Source: Mycolicibacter kumamotonensis (lineage in GTDB: Bacteria > Actinomycetota > Actinomycetes > Mycobacteriales > Mycobacteriaceae). From it: 64,000 nt of DNA. Below the pieces are notes generated by a model, which was not told where the DNA came from, searched no databases, and saw nothing but the letters and a program-made list of their open reading frames with translations. The position numbers were made by a program, and so were the translations under genes. The stretch lies in the NCBI RefSeq assembly GCF_002086285.1, contig NZ_MVHU01000006.1, forward strand, positions 112,756-176,755, in the 5' to 3' direction. Shown here one piece after another: positions 18,418 through 26,439 of the stretch (position 1 is its first letter; every line of letters starts with the position of its first letter).

Positions 18418-19962
18418 CTAGGCCCACTCCCTCAATTCATGCTTGACCACCTTGCCGCCGGGATTGCGCGGCAGGGAGTCGGCGAACGTCACCGATCGCG
18501 GTGCCTTGAAATTCGCCAGATGTTCACGGGCATAGCCGATCACGGTCGCCTCGTCCATATCCGAACCGGGCCGGCGCACGATGAATGCCCGGCCCACTTC
18601 GCCGAGGCGTTCGTCGGGCACCCCGATCACCGCCACGTCGGCAACGCCGTCGAGCCGGGCCAGCACCTGTTCGATCTCGGCGGGATAGACGTTGAAGCCG
18701 CCGCAGATGTACATGTCCTTGAGCCGGTCGGTGATCCGCAGGTTCCCGGCCCCATCGACGGTGCCGACGTCGCCGGTGTGCAGCCAGCCGTCGTCGTCGA
18801 TGGCCGCGGCGGTGGCCTCGGCGTCGTCGAGGTAGCCGAGCATGATGTTGGCGCTGCGCAGCAGCACTTCCCCGGATTCCGCACCGTCTATGCGCAGCTC
18901 GAAGTCGGCGATCGGGCGCCCGCAGGTGGTGGCGACGGTGACGGCGTCGTCGTCGGCGCGGCACATGGTGGCGAACCCGCCGGACTCGGTCAGCCCGTAG
19001 GCGGTGAGCACGACGTCGATGTCGAGTTCGGTCTGCATCCGCTCGATCAGCACGACCGGGACGGTGGCGGCCCCGGTGACCGCGAACCGCAGCGAACTCA
19101 AGTCATAACGGCCGCGATCGGGGTGGTCCAGCAGGGTCTGATAGATCGTCGGCGGCCCGGGCAGCACGGTGATCTGGTGCTCCTCGATGGCGCGCAGCGC
19201 TGCGGCCGGATCGAAGGTCAGCTGCGGGATCAGGGTCGCCCCGGTCTGCAGGCAGGCCAGGATCCCGGCCTTGTAGCCGAAGTTGTGGAAGAACGGGTTG
19301 ATGCACAGGTAGCGGTCCTGCTCGGTCATCTGCCCGCACTCCGCCCACGCCGCCGGACCGGCCAACGACTGGCGGTGCGCACAGAGCACACCTTTGCTGC
19401 GGCCGGTGGTGCCCGAGGTGAACAGGATGTCGGACAGGTCCTCGGGCCCGACAGCTGCCGCCCGCGCGTCGACCTCTTCGTCGGTTATCGGCGCACCGGC
19501 GGCGATGAACTTGTCCCAGGATGACGCTGCCGCGGCGTCCCCTTTTTCCACGGGTATCCGGACGACGTGCTCGAGCGCGGGCAGCTCGCCACGGTCGAGC
19601 TCGGCGAGCCGGTCGGCTTTGAGGAATCGGCCCATTCCGAGCAGAACCTTGGCCTGGCTGCGGGCCAGGATGTCGGTGGCCTCCGAGGCGGTGTAGCGGG
19701 TGTTCAGCGGCACCAGCACGCCCCCGGCATAGTGGGTGCCCAGGCAGGCGACCACCCAGTGCCAGGTGTTGGGCGACCACAGTGCGACCCGGTCACCGGG
19801 GGCCACGCCCAGCGCCATCAGCGCGGCGGCGGCGCGGCGCACCTCTTCGCGCAGCTGGGCGTAGGTGAACCGGTTGTCGTCGACGACCAGCGCGTCATGG
19901 TCGGGGAGTGCCCGCGCGATGTGGTCCAGCGCCGCGGGCGTGGTGCGCGGATCAGTGCCCAT
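18418..19962 (-). CDS. fadD3: HIP-CoA synthetase FadD3
   Basis: AMP-forming acyl-CoA synthetase that activates 3aα-H-4α(3'-propanoate)-7aβ-methylhexahydro-1,5-indanedione (HIP), the entry step for C/D-ring degradation. Motifs: ILFTSGTTGRSKGVLC (P-loop), LTAYGLTESGGFATM, GWLHTGDVGTVDGAGNLRITDRLKDMYICGGFNVYP read in pieces, and a C-terminal catalytic Lys in NPGGKVVK. The ATG at 19962 is chosen over an in-frame ATG at 19980 because AGGAGGAG lies about 7 bp upstream. It is first in the fadD3-fadE31-32-33 operon, which is preceded by MIRU-like repeats and a KstR2 box. Confidence 0.93.
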   Translation of the reverse strand: MGTDPRTTPAALDHIARALPDHDALVVDDNRFTYAQLREEVRRAAAALMALGVAPGDRVALWSPNTWHWVVACLGTHYAGGVLVPLNTRYTASEATDILARSQAKVLLGMGRFLKADRLAELDRGELPALEHVVRIPVEKGDAAAASSWDKFIAAGAPITDEEVDARAAAVGPEDLSDILFTSGTTGRSKGVLCAHRQSLAGPAAWAECGQMTEQDRYLCINPFFHNFGYKAGILACLQTGATLIPQLTFDPAAALRAIEEHQITVLPGPPTIYQTLLDHPDRGRYDLSSLRFAVTGAATVPVVLIERMQTELDIDVVLTAYGLTESGGFATMCRADDDAVTVATTCGRPIADFELRIDGAESGEVLLRSANIMLGYLDDAEATAAAIDDDGWLHTGDVGTVDGAGNLRITDRLKDMYICGGFNVYPAEIEQVLARLDGVADVAVIGVPDERLGEVGRAFIVRRPGSDMDEATVIGYAREHLANFKAPRSVTFADSLPRNPGGKVVKHELREWA

Positions 19963-19963
19963 G

Positions 19964-20052
19964 GCGCCACTCCTCCTCATCGCTTCACACTGCCTCGTCG
20001 CCGCCGCTGCTCATCAGCGCCGCTTCTCCTGATCGCTCCGCAGTGCATCATC
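19964..20052 (-). repeat. MIRU-like tandem repeat upstream of fadD3
   Basis: Two 36-base units at 19964-19999 and 20017-20052 (53-bp period) match at 28 of 36 positions by eye. On the minus strand each has the form GAnGAnGCAnTG...AGCGATnAGGAGnAG nGGCGC; the fadD3-proximal copy supplies the fadD3 ribosome-binding site. The unit resembles mycobacterial interspersed repetitive units (MIRUs), which also occur just upstream of start codons. The whole stretch lies between fadD3 and its KstR2 box, so it forms the 5' leader of the operon. Confidence 0.6.
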
Positions 20053-20096
20053 GGCGTGCAGCACCGGTGCTCGCCGGGTTCGACGGCGCGTAGCCG

Positions 20097-20110
20097 AGCA
20101 AGTGCTTGGT
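20097..20110. promoter_or_regulatory. KstR2 operator between fadD3 and fadE30
   Basis: AGCAAGTGCTTGGT fits the KstR2 consensus AnCAAGnnCTTGnT exactly. It sits in the divergent region between fadD3 (minus) and fadE30 (plus), so one site can control both operons. KstR2 is encoded four genes away in this window. Confidence 0.85.
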
Positions 20111-20114
20111 AGGT

Positions 20115-20120
20115 TAGCCT
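20115..20120 (+). promoter_or_regulatory. Candidate -10 box for leaderless fadE30
   Basis: TAGCCT fits the mycobacterial -10 pattern TAnnnT and ends 6 bp before the GTG of fadE30. No Shine-Dalgarno sequence precedes that GTG, so transcription may begin at the start codon. The box directly follows the KstR2 operator. Confidence 0.45.
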
Positions 20121-20126
20121 ACTAGG

Positions 20127-21275
20127 GTGCAAGCAGTCGAGGAGTTCCGGGCCGAGGTCCGCGCGTGGCTGGCCGACAACCTGGTAGGGGAGTTCGCCAA
20201 GCTCAAGGGCCTCGGCGGTCCCGGGCGCGAGCATGAGGCGTTCGAGGAGCGGATGGCGTGGAACCGCCACCTCGCCGACGCCGGGCTGACCTGCCTGGGC
20301 TGGCCGGTGGAGCACGGCGGTCGTGGCCTGTCGGTGGCGCACCGGGTGGCGTTCTACGAGGAATACGCCCGCGCCGACGCGCCCGACAAGGTCAACCATC
20401 TCGGCGAGGAACTGCTCGGGCCGACCCTGATCGCCTTCGGCACCCCTGCCCAGCAGCAGCGCTTCCTGCCCGGCATCCGCAACGTCACCGAACTGTGGTG
20501 CCAGGGCTACTCCGAACCGGGTGCCGGCAGCGACCTGGCCAACGTGGCCACCACGGCCGTCCTCGACGGTGACCGGTGGGTGATCAATGGCCAGAAGGTG
20601 TGGACCTCGCTGGCGCACCTGTCGCAGTGGTGCTTTGTGGTGGCCCGTACCGAGAAGGGTTCCAAGCGCCACCACGGATTGTCCTACCTGCTGGTGCCGT
20701 TGGACCAGCCCGGCGTCGAGATCCGCCCGATCGTGCAACTCACCGGCACCTCGGAGTTCAACGAGGTGTTCTTCGACGACGCGGTCACCGATGCCGACCT
20801 GGTGGTCGGGGAGCCCGGTGACGGCTGGAAGGTGGCGATGGGCACGCTCACCTTCGAGCGTGGCGTCTCGACGCTGGGTCAGCAGATCCGGTACGCCCGG
20901 GAACTGTCGTCGCTGGCTGAGCTCGCGGCCCGCAACGGTGCCGCCGAGGACCCGTTGATCCGCGAGCGGCTGACCCGATCCTGGGTCGGGCTGCGATCGA
21001 TGCGGTCCTATGCGCTGGCCACCATGGACGTGGAGCAGCCCGGTCAGGACAACGTGTCGAAGCTGTTGTGGGCCAATTGGCATCGCGACCTAGGCGAGCT
21101 GGCGATGGACGTGATCGGGCGCGACTCGATGGTGTTGCGCGACGGCGAGTTCGACGAGTGGCAGCGGCTCTACCTGTTCACCCGCAGCGACACCATCTAC
21201 GGCGGGTCGAACGAGATCCAGCGCAACATCATCGCCGAGCGGGTTCTCGGCCTACCCCGGGAGGCGAAGGGATGA
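20127..21275 (+). CDS. fadE30: Acyl-CoA dehydrogenase FadE30
   Basis: ACAD of 382 residues matching Rv3560c, proposed to dehydrogenate an early HIP-CoA derivative in the C/D-ring pathway. Motifs: CLGWPVEHGGRGLSVAHRVAFYEEY, WCQGYSEPGAGSDLANVATTA, and C-terminal IYGGSNEIQRNIIAERVLGLPREAKG. The GTG start gives VQAVEEFRAEVRAWL, typical for the family. It heads the fadE30-ipdF-kstR2-fadA6 operon and overlaps ipdF by 4 bp. Transcription is probably repressed by KstR2 at 20097. Confidence 0.92.
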   Translation: MQAVEEFRAEVRAWLADNLVGEFAKLKGLGGPGREHEAFEERMAWNRHLADAGLTCLGWPVEHGGRGLSVAHRVAFYEEYARADAPDKVNHLGEELLGPTLIAFGTPAQQQRFLPGIRNVTELWCQGYSEPGAGSDLANVATTAVLDGDRWVINGQKVWTSLAHLSQWCFVVARTEKGSKRHHGLSYLLVPLDQPGVEIRPIVQLTGTSEFNEVFFDDAVTDADLVVGEPGDGWKVAMGTLTFERGVSTLGQQIRYARELSSLAELAARNGAAEDPLIRERLTRSWVGLRSMRSYALATMDVEQPGQDNVSKLLWANWHRDLGELAMDVIGRDSMVLRDGEFDEWQRLYLFTRSDTIYGGSNEIQRNIIAERVLGLPREAKG

Positions 21276-22081
21276 GCTCGACCGATATGTCCACGGATCT
21301 GTCCAAGGCGCCGGAAGAGATCGCCGGGCACGGCCTGTTGGCGGGCAAGACGGTGCTGGTCACCGCGGCGGCCGGCACCGGGATCGGTTCCACCACCGCG
21401 CGTCGTGCGCTGCTCGAAGGTGCTGACGTGGTGGTCTCCGACTACCACGAGCGTCGCCTCGGTGAGACCCGCGACGAACTGGCCGGCCTCGGGCTGGGCC
21501 GGGTGGAGGCGGTCGTCTGCGACGTCACCTCCACGGCCGCGGTGGACGCACTGTTCGACGAGGCCGTGGCGAAGATGGGCCGGCTCGACGTGTTGGTCAA
21601 CAACGCCGGACTCGGCGGGCAGACCCCGGTCGTCGACATGACCGACGAGGAGTGGGACCGCGTGCTGAACGTGACCCTCAACTCGGTGATGCGGGCGACC
21701 CGGGCGGCGCTGCGCTACTTCCGCGGCGTGTCCCACGGCGGGGTGATCGTCAACAATGCCAGCGTATTGGGTTGGCGTGCACAGCATTCGCAGTCGCACT
21801 ATGCCGCGGCTAAGGCCGGCGTCATGGCCCTGACCCGGTGCAGTGCGATCGAAGCCGTCGAGTACGGGGTGCGGATCAACGCCGTCTCGCCGTCGATCGC
21901 CCGGCACAAGTTCCTGGAGAAGACCAGTTCGTCGGAGCTGCTGGACCGGCTCGCCGACCAGGAGGCGTTCGGCCGGGCCGCCGAACCGTGGGAGATCGCC
22001 ACCACCATCGCGTTTTTGGCCAGCGACTACTCCAGTTACCTGACCGGCGAGGTCATCTCGGTTTCCAGCCAGCGCGCCTGA
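21272..22081 (+). CDS. ipdF: Short-chain dehydrogenase IpdF
   Basis: NAD(P)-dependent SDR matching Rv3559c, reported to act on a hydroxylated HIP-CoA intermediate in the C/D-ring pathway. Rossmann motif TAAAGTGIG (residues about 30-38), NNAG, and the catalytic Ser/Tyr/Lys set with HYAAAKAGVMAL. The start at 21272 overlaps the fadE30 stop (ATGA); a Met five codons later is an alternative. The first 20 residues are an extension before the Rossmann fold. It is followed by kstR2 after 4 bp. Confidence 0.88.
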   Translation: MSSTDMSTDLSKAPEEIAGHGLLAGKTVLVTAAAGTGIGSTTARRALLEGADVVVSDYHERRLGETRDELAGLGLGRVEAVVCDVTSTAAVDALFDEAVAKMGRLDVLVNNAGLGGQTPVVDMTDEEWDRVLNVTLNSVMRATRAALRYFRGVSHGGVIVNNASVLGWRAQHSQSHYAAAKAGVMALTRCSAIEAVEYGVRINAVSPSIARHKFLEKTSSSELLDRLADQEAFGRAAEPWEIATTIAFLASDYSSYLTGEVISVSSQRA

Positions 22082-22085
22082 TGCC

Positions 22086-22664
22086 ATGACGCGCCGTGAC
22101 GAACTCCTGAACCTGGCGGCGGCGATGATCGCCGAGCGCGGCCTGCGTGCCACGACGGTGCGCGACATCGCCGACGCCGCGGGGATCCTGTCCGGGAGTC
22201 TGTATCACCATTTCTCCTCCAAGGAGGAGATGGTCGACGAGGTGCTGCGGGACTTTCTGGACTGGCTGTTCGCCCGCTATCAGCAGATCGTCGATCACGA
22301 AACCGATCCGCTGGAGCGCCTCAAGGGCCTGTTCCTGGCGTCGTTCGATGCGATCGAGCGTCGGCACGCCCAAGTCGTCATCTACCAGGATGAAGCCAAG
22401 CGGCTCTCGTCTCACGAGCGGTTCTCCTACGTCGACGAACGCAACCGTCAGCAACGTAAGATGTGGCTTGACGTGCTGCAGCAGGGCATTGAAGCGGGAT
22501 GTTTCCGGCCCGACCTCGACGTCGACCTGGTCTATCGCTTCATCCGTGACACCACCTGGGTATCGGTGCGCTGGTACCAACCCGGTGGCCCACTGACCGC
22601 CGCAGAAGTCGGCAGACAATACCTCGCCATCGTGCTGGGTGGTATCACCAAAGAAGGAAGTTGA
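22086..22664 (+). CDS. kstR2: TetR-family repressor KstR2
   Basis: Repressor of the C/D-ring genes, released by HIP-CoA in M. tuberculosis. The helix-turn-helix is clear in TTVRDIADAAGILSGSLYHHF (read as two parts) near residues 24-45, and the remainder matches Rv3557c closely, ending YLAIVLGGITKEGS. Length 192 aa versus about 200. It lies in its own operon between ipdF and fadA6 (4-bp and 1-bp gaps), so it would be autoregulated through the 20097 operator. The second KstR2 box in this window is at 34718. Confidence 0.95.
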   Translation: MTRRDELLNLAAAMIAERGLRATTVRDIADAAGILSGSLYHHFSSKEEMVDEVLRDFLDWLFARYQQIVDHETDPLERLKGLFLASFDAIERRHAQVVIYQDEAKRLSSHERFSYVDERNRQQRKMWLDVLQQGIEAGCFRPDLDVDLVYRFIRDTTWVSVRWYQPGGPLTAAEVGRQYLAIVLGGITKEGS

Positions 22665-22665
22665 T

Positions 22666-23850
22666 ATGTCACAAGTCGCGCACGTTTCCCAGGCGTATGT
22701 CATCGACGCCGTTCGCACCGCCGTCGGCAAGCGCAACGGGTCGCTAGCCGGTATCCACCCGATCGACTTGGGCGCGTTGGCGTTCAGCGGCCTGCTGGAC
22801 CGGGTCGGAGTCGACCCGGCCGCTGTCGACGATGTGATCACCGGCTGCGTGGACGCGATCGGCGGCCAGGCCGGCAATATCGGCCGGCTGGCGTGGCTGG
22901 CGGCCGGCTACCCCGAAGGGGTGCCCGGGGTCACCGTCGACCGTCAGTGCGGTTCCAGCCAGCAGGCGATCTCCTTCGGCGCGCAGGCCATCATGTCGCG
23001 CACCGCGGATCTGATCGTGGCCGGCGGCGTGCAGAACATGAGCTGGATCCCGATCTCGTCGGCGATGGTCGTCGGCGAGCAGTTCGGGTTCACCTCGCCG
23101 ACCAACGAGTCGAAGAAGTGGCTGAAGCGCTACGGCGACGAAGAAGTCTCCCAGTTCCGCGGCGCCGAGATGATCGCCGAACGCTGGGACATCTCCCGCG
23201 AAGACATGGAGCGTTTCGCCCTGCAGAGCCACCAGCGTGCGTTCACCGCGATCGCCGAAGGTCGCTTCGACAACGAGATCATCCCGGTCGATGTGGACGG
23301 CACCTCGTTCCACACCGACGAGTGCCCGCGCGAGACCACGCTGGAGAAGATGGCCGGGCTCAAGACGCTGGTCGAGGGTGGCCGGCTGACCGCCGCGGTC
23401 TCCAGCCAGATCTGCGACGGGTCGGCCGCGGTGCTGCTCGCCTCGGAAAGCGCAGTGCAGGCGCACGGTCTTAAGCCCCGCGCCCGCATCCACCACATCA
23501 GCGCCCGTGGCGATGACCCGGTGATCATGCTGACCGGCCCGATCCCGGCCACCCGCTATGCGCTGGACAAGACCGGCCTGAGCATCGACGACATCGACGT
23601 CGTGGAGATCAACGAGGCCTTTGCCCCGGTGGTGCAGGCCTGGATGAAGGAGTTCCCGATCGATCCGGCCAAGGTCAACCCCAACGGCGGGGCGATCGCG
23701 CTGGGGCATCCGCTAGGGGCTACCGGCGCCAAACTGTTCACCACGATGCTGAACGAGTTGGAGCGAACCGGGGGCCGCTACGGATTGCAAACCATGTGTG
23801 AGGGTGGCGGTACGGCAAACGTCACCATCATCGAGCGTCTGGGCGATTAA
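22666..23850 (+). CDS. fadA6: Thiolase FadA6
   Basis: Acetyl-CoA acetyltransferase-type thiolase of 394 residues matching Rv3556c; proposed to carry out thiolysis late in C/D-ring breakdown. The nucleophile Cys lies in VDRQCGSSQQA (about C95), followed by the His motif NEAFAPVVQ and [17 protein letters not shown], and the second Cys in QTMCEGGGTAN. The ATG at 22666 is preceded by AAGGAAG and is preferred over an earlier in-frame start inside kstR2. In M. tuberculosis the neighbouring genes are Rv3555c and fdxB; here a different regulator follows. Confidence 0.92.
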   Translation: MSQVAHVSQAYVIDAVRTAVGKRNGSLAGIHPIDLGALAFSGLLDRVGVDPAAVDDVITGCVDAIGGQAGNIGRLAWLAAGYPEGVPGVTVDRQCGSSQQAISFGAQAIMSRTADLIVAGGVQNMSWIPISSAMVVGEQFGFTSPTNESKKWLKRYGDEEVSQFRGAEMIAERWDISREDMERFALQSHQRAFTAIAEGRFDNEIIPVDVDGTSFHTDECPRETTLEKMAGLKTLVEGGRLTAAVSSQICDGSAAVLLASESAVQAHGLKPRARIHHISARGDDPVIMLTGPIPATRYALDKTGLSIDDIDVVEINEAFAPVVQAWMKEFPIDPAKVNPNGGAIALGHPLGATGAKLFTTMLNELERTGGRYGLQTMCEGGGTANVTIIERLGD

Positions 23851-23861
23851 ACTTCAGCGGC

Positions 23862-24521
23862 ATGGGAGGGATCAGCACTCCGACGCCCGCGGGCCGTAGG
23901 ATCCGCGGGCTCGATGCCGAGCAGCGCCGCGCGCAGCGTCGCGAACAGCTTCTGGCCGCGGCGTTTGAGCTCTTCGCGCGGGACGGCTACGCCAACACCT
24001 CGATCGAGCAGATCTGCCAGACCGCCTATGTCGGTAACAAGGCGTTCTACGAGCTGTTCGACAGCAAAGAAGACTGCTACCTGGCGCTGATGAACGAGAT
24101 CGGTGAACGCATCGAGCGGCAGATCGCCGAGGAGCTGGGCAAGGCCGCCCCCGACGAGCCAGAAGAGGCCACCGTGCGCAGGGTGCTCGCCGCGTTCGCG
24201 CACGCACTGGTCGACGATCCCCGGGTGGCGGTGGTGGCGTTCCGGGAATCAACCGGTATCTCGCCGCGGGTCGAGGCGCAACGGCGCAAGAACCGCAGGT
24301 GGGCCGCCGACGTCGTCGAGTCGTTCTGGCGCAGCAAGGCGAAGCCGGGTGAAGACATCGATTACCGGGCGATGGCGGTCGCCACCGTCGGGGGTCTGTT
24401 CGAGACCGTGGCGGATTTCCTACACGAGACCGATCCGCCGCGGTCGATCGACGACCTCACCCGCGACCTGACCTCGTTCCTGCTCGCCGTCGGAAATGGC
24501 ATCCACCAGTCCGCCCGGTGA
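23862..24521 (+). CDS. TetR-family regulator
   Basis: A 219-residue TetR-type repressor. The helix-turn-helix is in ELFARDGYANTSIEQICQTAYVGNKAFYELF (about residues 36-66) after a basic N terminus. It starts 11 bp after fadA6, so it could be transcribed with the KstR2 operon. It converges on the next TetR gene with 2 bp between stops. No palindrome of its own was spotted upstream. The regulated genes and ligand are unknown. Confidence 0.85.
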   Translation: MGGISTPTPAGRRIRGLDAEQRRAQRREQLLAAAFELFARDGYANTSIEQICQTAYVGNKAFYELFDSKEDCYLALMNEIGERIERQIAEELGKAAPDEPEEATVRRVLAAFAHALVDDPRVAVVAFRESTGISPRVEAQRRKNRRWAADVVESFWRSKAKPGEDIDYRAMAVATVGGLFETVADFLHETDPPRSIDDLTRDLTSFLLAVGNGIHQSAR

Positions 24522-24523
24522 GG

Positions 24524-25189
24524 TCAGCCCACCAGCCCGGAGATGACGTCGTCGACCGTGCGGCTGGCCAGTGACTCCAGTTCGTGACGGCTGGTGCCGC
24601 GCAGCGGTCCGTGCAGGGCCAGCTCGGCGAAACCGTGTGCCGCGGACCAACAGGGCCACTCCGCACCGGCACGCCGTTTCGGTTGCAGCACACCGGCGTC
24701 CGTCATCGCATCCAGCGCGTCCACCAGTGCTTGAAACGGTGGTGAGACCCAGTCGTCGCCCTGTGCGGTGAGATCAGAACGGCTCGGCCGATGCGGCGGT
24801 CCCAGCTTCGCCTCTCCTCCGTCGAGCCTCGCTGAACCGCCGAAGAACGCCACGGCGAACCACCCCGGCTCGTCCAAGGCAAACTCGATGTAGCCCAGAC
24901 CGACTGCGCGCAGCTGATTGCGCGCCCTGGTCTGCGCCGAACCGCGCCGGTTCACCGGTTTGAGCATGCGTGCGGCCATCCGGTCCTGGATCGCTATCGA
25001 GACCGCGCCAAGCAGCGCCTCGCGGTCGGCGAAGTGCCGGTAGGCGGCGTTGGGGGAGACCCCGACGCGCCGGGTCGCCTCCCGGATGGTCAGTGCCTCC
25101 GGGCCGCCGGTCCGGGTGAGCTGCAAACCGGCGTCGATCAGTGCCGCGCACAGATCGCCGTGGTGATAACCGGCCTTTGTTCCAGCCAC
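24524..25189 (-). CDS. TetR-family regulator, divergent from DUF899 gene
   Basis: A TetR-type repressor of 221 residues. GYHHGDLCAALIDAGLQL opens the DNA-binding domain and REATRRVGVSPNAAYRHFAD is the helix-turn-helix. The C-terminal domain resembles the TetR subgroup with WHG-type C-terminal domains (AAHGFAELALHGPL). A GTG at 25189 is chosen because it starts just before the conserved region and leaves the large palindrome at 25215-25253 in the promoter; a much longer reading frame upstream would pass through that palindrome. It probably controls itself and the divergent DUF899/VOC pair. Confidence 0.82.
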   Translation of the reverse strand: MAGTKAGYHHGDLCAALIDAGLQLTRTGGPEALTIREATRRVGVSPNAAYRHFADREALLGAVSIAIQDRMAARMLKPVNRRGSAQTRARNQLRAVGLGYIEFALDEPGWFAVAFFGGSARLDGGEAKLGPPHRPSRSDLTAQGDDWVSPPFQALVDALDAMTDAGVLQPKRRAGAEWPCWSAAHGFAELALHGPLRGTSRHELESLASRTVDDVISGLVG

Positions 25190-25214
25190 CTCTTGACAGC
25201 CCCCTCGAGTCGAA

Positions 25215-25253
25215 GTGTACGGTGTCAACATACTCAATGTAGACACCGTACAC
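25215..25253. promoter_or_regulatory. Long palindromic operator for the divergent TetR
   Basis: GTGTACGGTGTC (25215-25226) and GACACCGTACAC (25242-25253) are perfect inverted repeats. The symmetry continues inward (A/ACAT ... ATGT/A) with one mismatched pair around a 5-base centre, giving 17-bp arms. It lies between the TetR gene starting at 25189 and the DUF899 gene at 25272. Confidence 0.8.
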
Positions 25254-25271
25254 ATCACAATGGGAGGGTTC

Positions 25272-25958
25272 GTGTCGACGACTTTGGGACTGCCGCCCGT
25301 GGTGGATCCATCGACGTGGCGGCGTGAGCTGGACGCCCTTCGTGTCCGGGAGAAGGCGGCCACCCGCGAACTCGACGCGATCGCTGCGCAACGTCGCCGG
25401 CTGCCGATGGTCGCCATGCCCGAGTATGTGCTCGAGGGTGAGAACGGCCCGGTGCGATTGGTCGATGTGTTCGACGGTAAGCGGCAGCTGATCGTCTACC
25501 ACCACATGTGGGTTCCCTGCCAAGAGTGGCAGTGCCCGGGATGTACCGGGTTCACCTCGCAGTTCACCCGGCTGGAGTTTCTGGCCGGCTACGACGCGCG
25601 GTTCGTCATCGTCACCCAGGGCCCGATCGACGAAGCGGTCGCCTACAAGCGGCGGGTGGGCAACCGGATGGACTGGTACAGCACCGCCGAAAGCCCGTTC
25701 GGTGCCGACATCGGCGTCCCGGAGGGCGGCCAGTTCGCGCTCAATGTCTTTCTGCGTCACGGCGATACGGCGTACCGCACCTGGTACACGAACCGTCGTG
25801 GCTGCGAACAGCTCAGCCACACGTTCGGATTGCTCGACGTCCTTCCCCATGGGCGGCAGGAGGTATGGCAGGAATCTCCGGACGGCTGGCCGCAGTACCC
25901 CACCTACAGCCGCTGGGCGAGCTCCCCGGAGATCGCCCAGGCATACGGCACCGATTGA
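25272..25958 (+). CDS. DUF899 thioredoxin-like protein
   Basis: A 228-residue protein of the DUF899 family (thioredoxin-like fold, unknown function). Visible features: DPSTWRRELDALRVREKAATRELD at the N terminus, LPMV...YVLEGENGPVRLVDVFDGKRQLIVYHHMW, and CQEWQCPGCTGFTSQF with three clustered cysteines in the place of the redox site. The GTG at 25272 is preferred because GGGAGGG is correctly spaced; an ATG at 25260 is possible. It is followed 22 bp later by a VOC-fold gene, and the pair is probably repressed by the divergent TetR. A redox or stress role is inference. Confidence 0.82.
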   Translation: MSTTLGLPPVVDPSTWRRELDALRVREKAATRELDAIAAQRRRLPMVAMPEYVLEGENGPVRLVDVFDGKRQLIVYHHMWVPCQEWQCPGCTGFTSQFTRLEFLAGYDARFVIVTQGPIDEAVAYKRRVGNRMDWYSTAESPFGADIGVPEGGQFALNVFLRHGDTAYRTWYTNRRGCEQLSHTFGLLDVLPHGRQEVWQESPDGWPQYPTYSRWASSPEIAQAYGTD

Positions 25959-25980
25959 TCCCAACAAAGTAAGGAGCATG

Positions 25981-26367
25981 ATGTCCGCTACCAACACCGG
26001 CCTGACGACGATCAGCCTCGTGTGCATACCGACACCAGAACAGGACAAGGCGGTTGCGTTCTACGAGTCGCTCGGCTTCGAGAAGCGCACCGATGAAGAG
26101 TTCGGCGGCGGTTACCGGTGGATCGAGGTCTACCCGCCCAGCGGCACGACCGGTATCGCGCTGGCGCCGCCGCCTCCGGAGGGTGGGGACGTGGTGCCGA
26201 CCGTCACCGGAATCACGTTGACCACCAGCGACATCGGCGCAACGCACGCGGCGTTGCGGGAACTCGGCGTCGACGTCGACGACGTGTCCCGGATGGGCGC
26301 GCCGGTGCCGCCTCTGTTCTGGTTTCGCGACCCGACCGGGCACACCCTGATGGTTGCGGAGGTCTGA
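25981..26367 (+). CDS. VOC/glyoxalase-fold protein
   Basis: A 128-residue single-chain vicinal-oxygen-chelate protein: ISLVCIPTPEQDKAVAFYESLGFEKR opens the first module, and PPLFWFRDPTGHTLMVAEV closes the second. A metal-type Glu is present at the end. The second ATG of an ATGATG pair is chosen since AAGGAG at 25971 is better spaced for it. It is downstream of the DUF899 gene in the TetR-controlled unit. The substrate is unknown; relatives handle glyoxal-type or antibiotic substrates. Confidence 0.8.
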   Translation: MSATNTGLTTISLVCIPTPEQDKAVAFYESLGFEKRTDEEFGGGYRWIEVYPPSGTTGIALAPPPPEGGDVVPTVTGITLTTSDIGATHAALRELGVDVDDVSRMGAPVPPLFWFRDPTGHTLMVAEV

Positions 26368-26439
26368 GCACCGCGCCGAGCGGGAGGAGTTCGACGCCAT
26401 CTCAGCACGCCGGGCTAGACGGCGGTGTGGACGGGCGGC

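Noticed and set aside
25190..25417. Extended TetR reading frame starting at 25417
   Set aside because: The extension runs antisense through the DUF899 start and the long palindrome; homology begins at about 25189.
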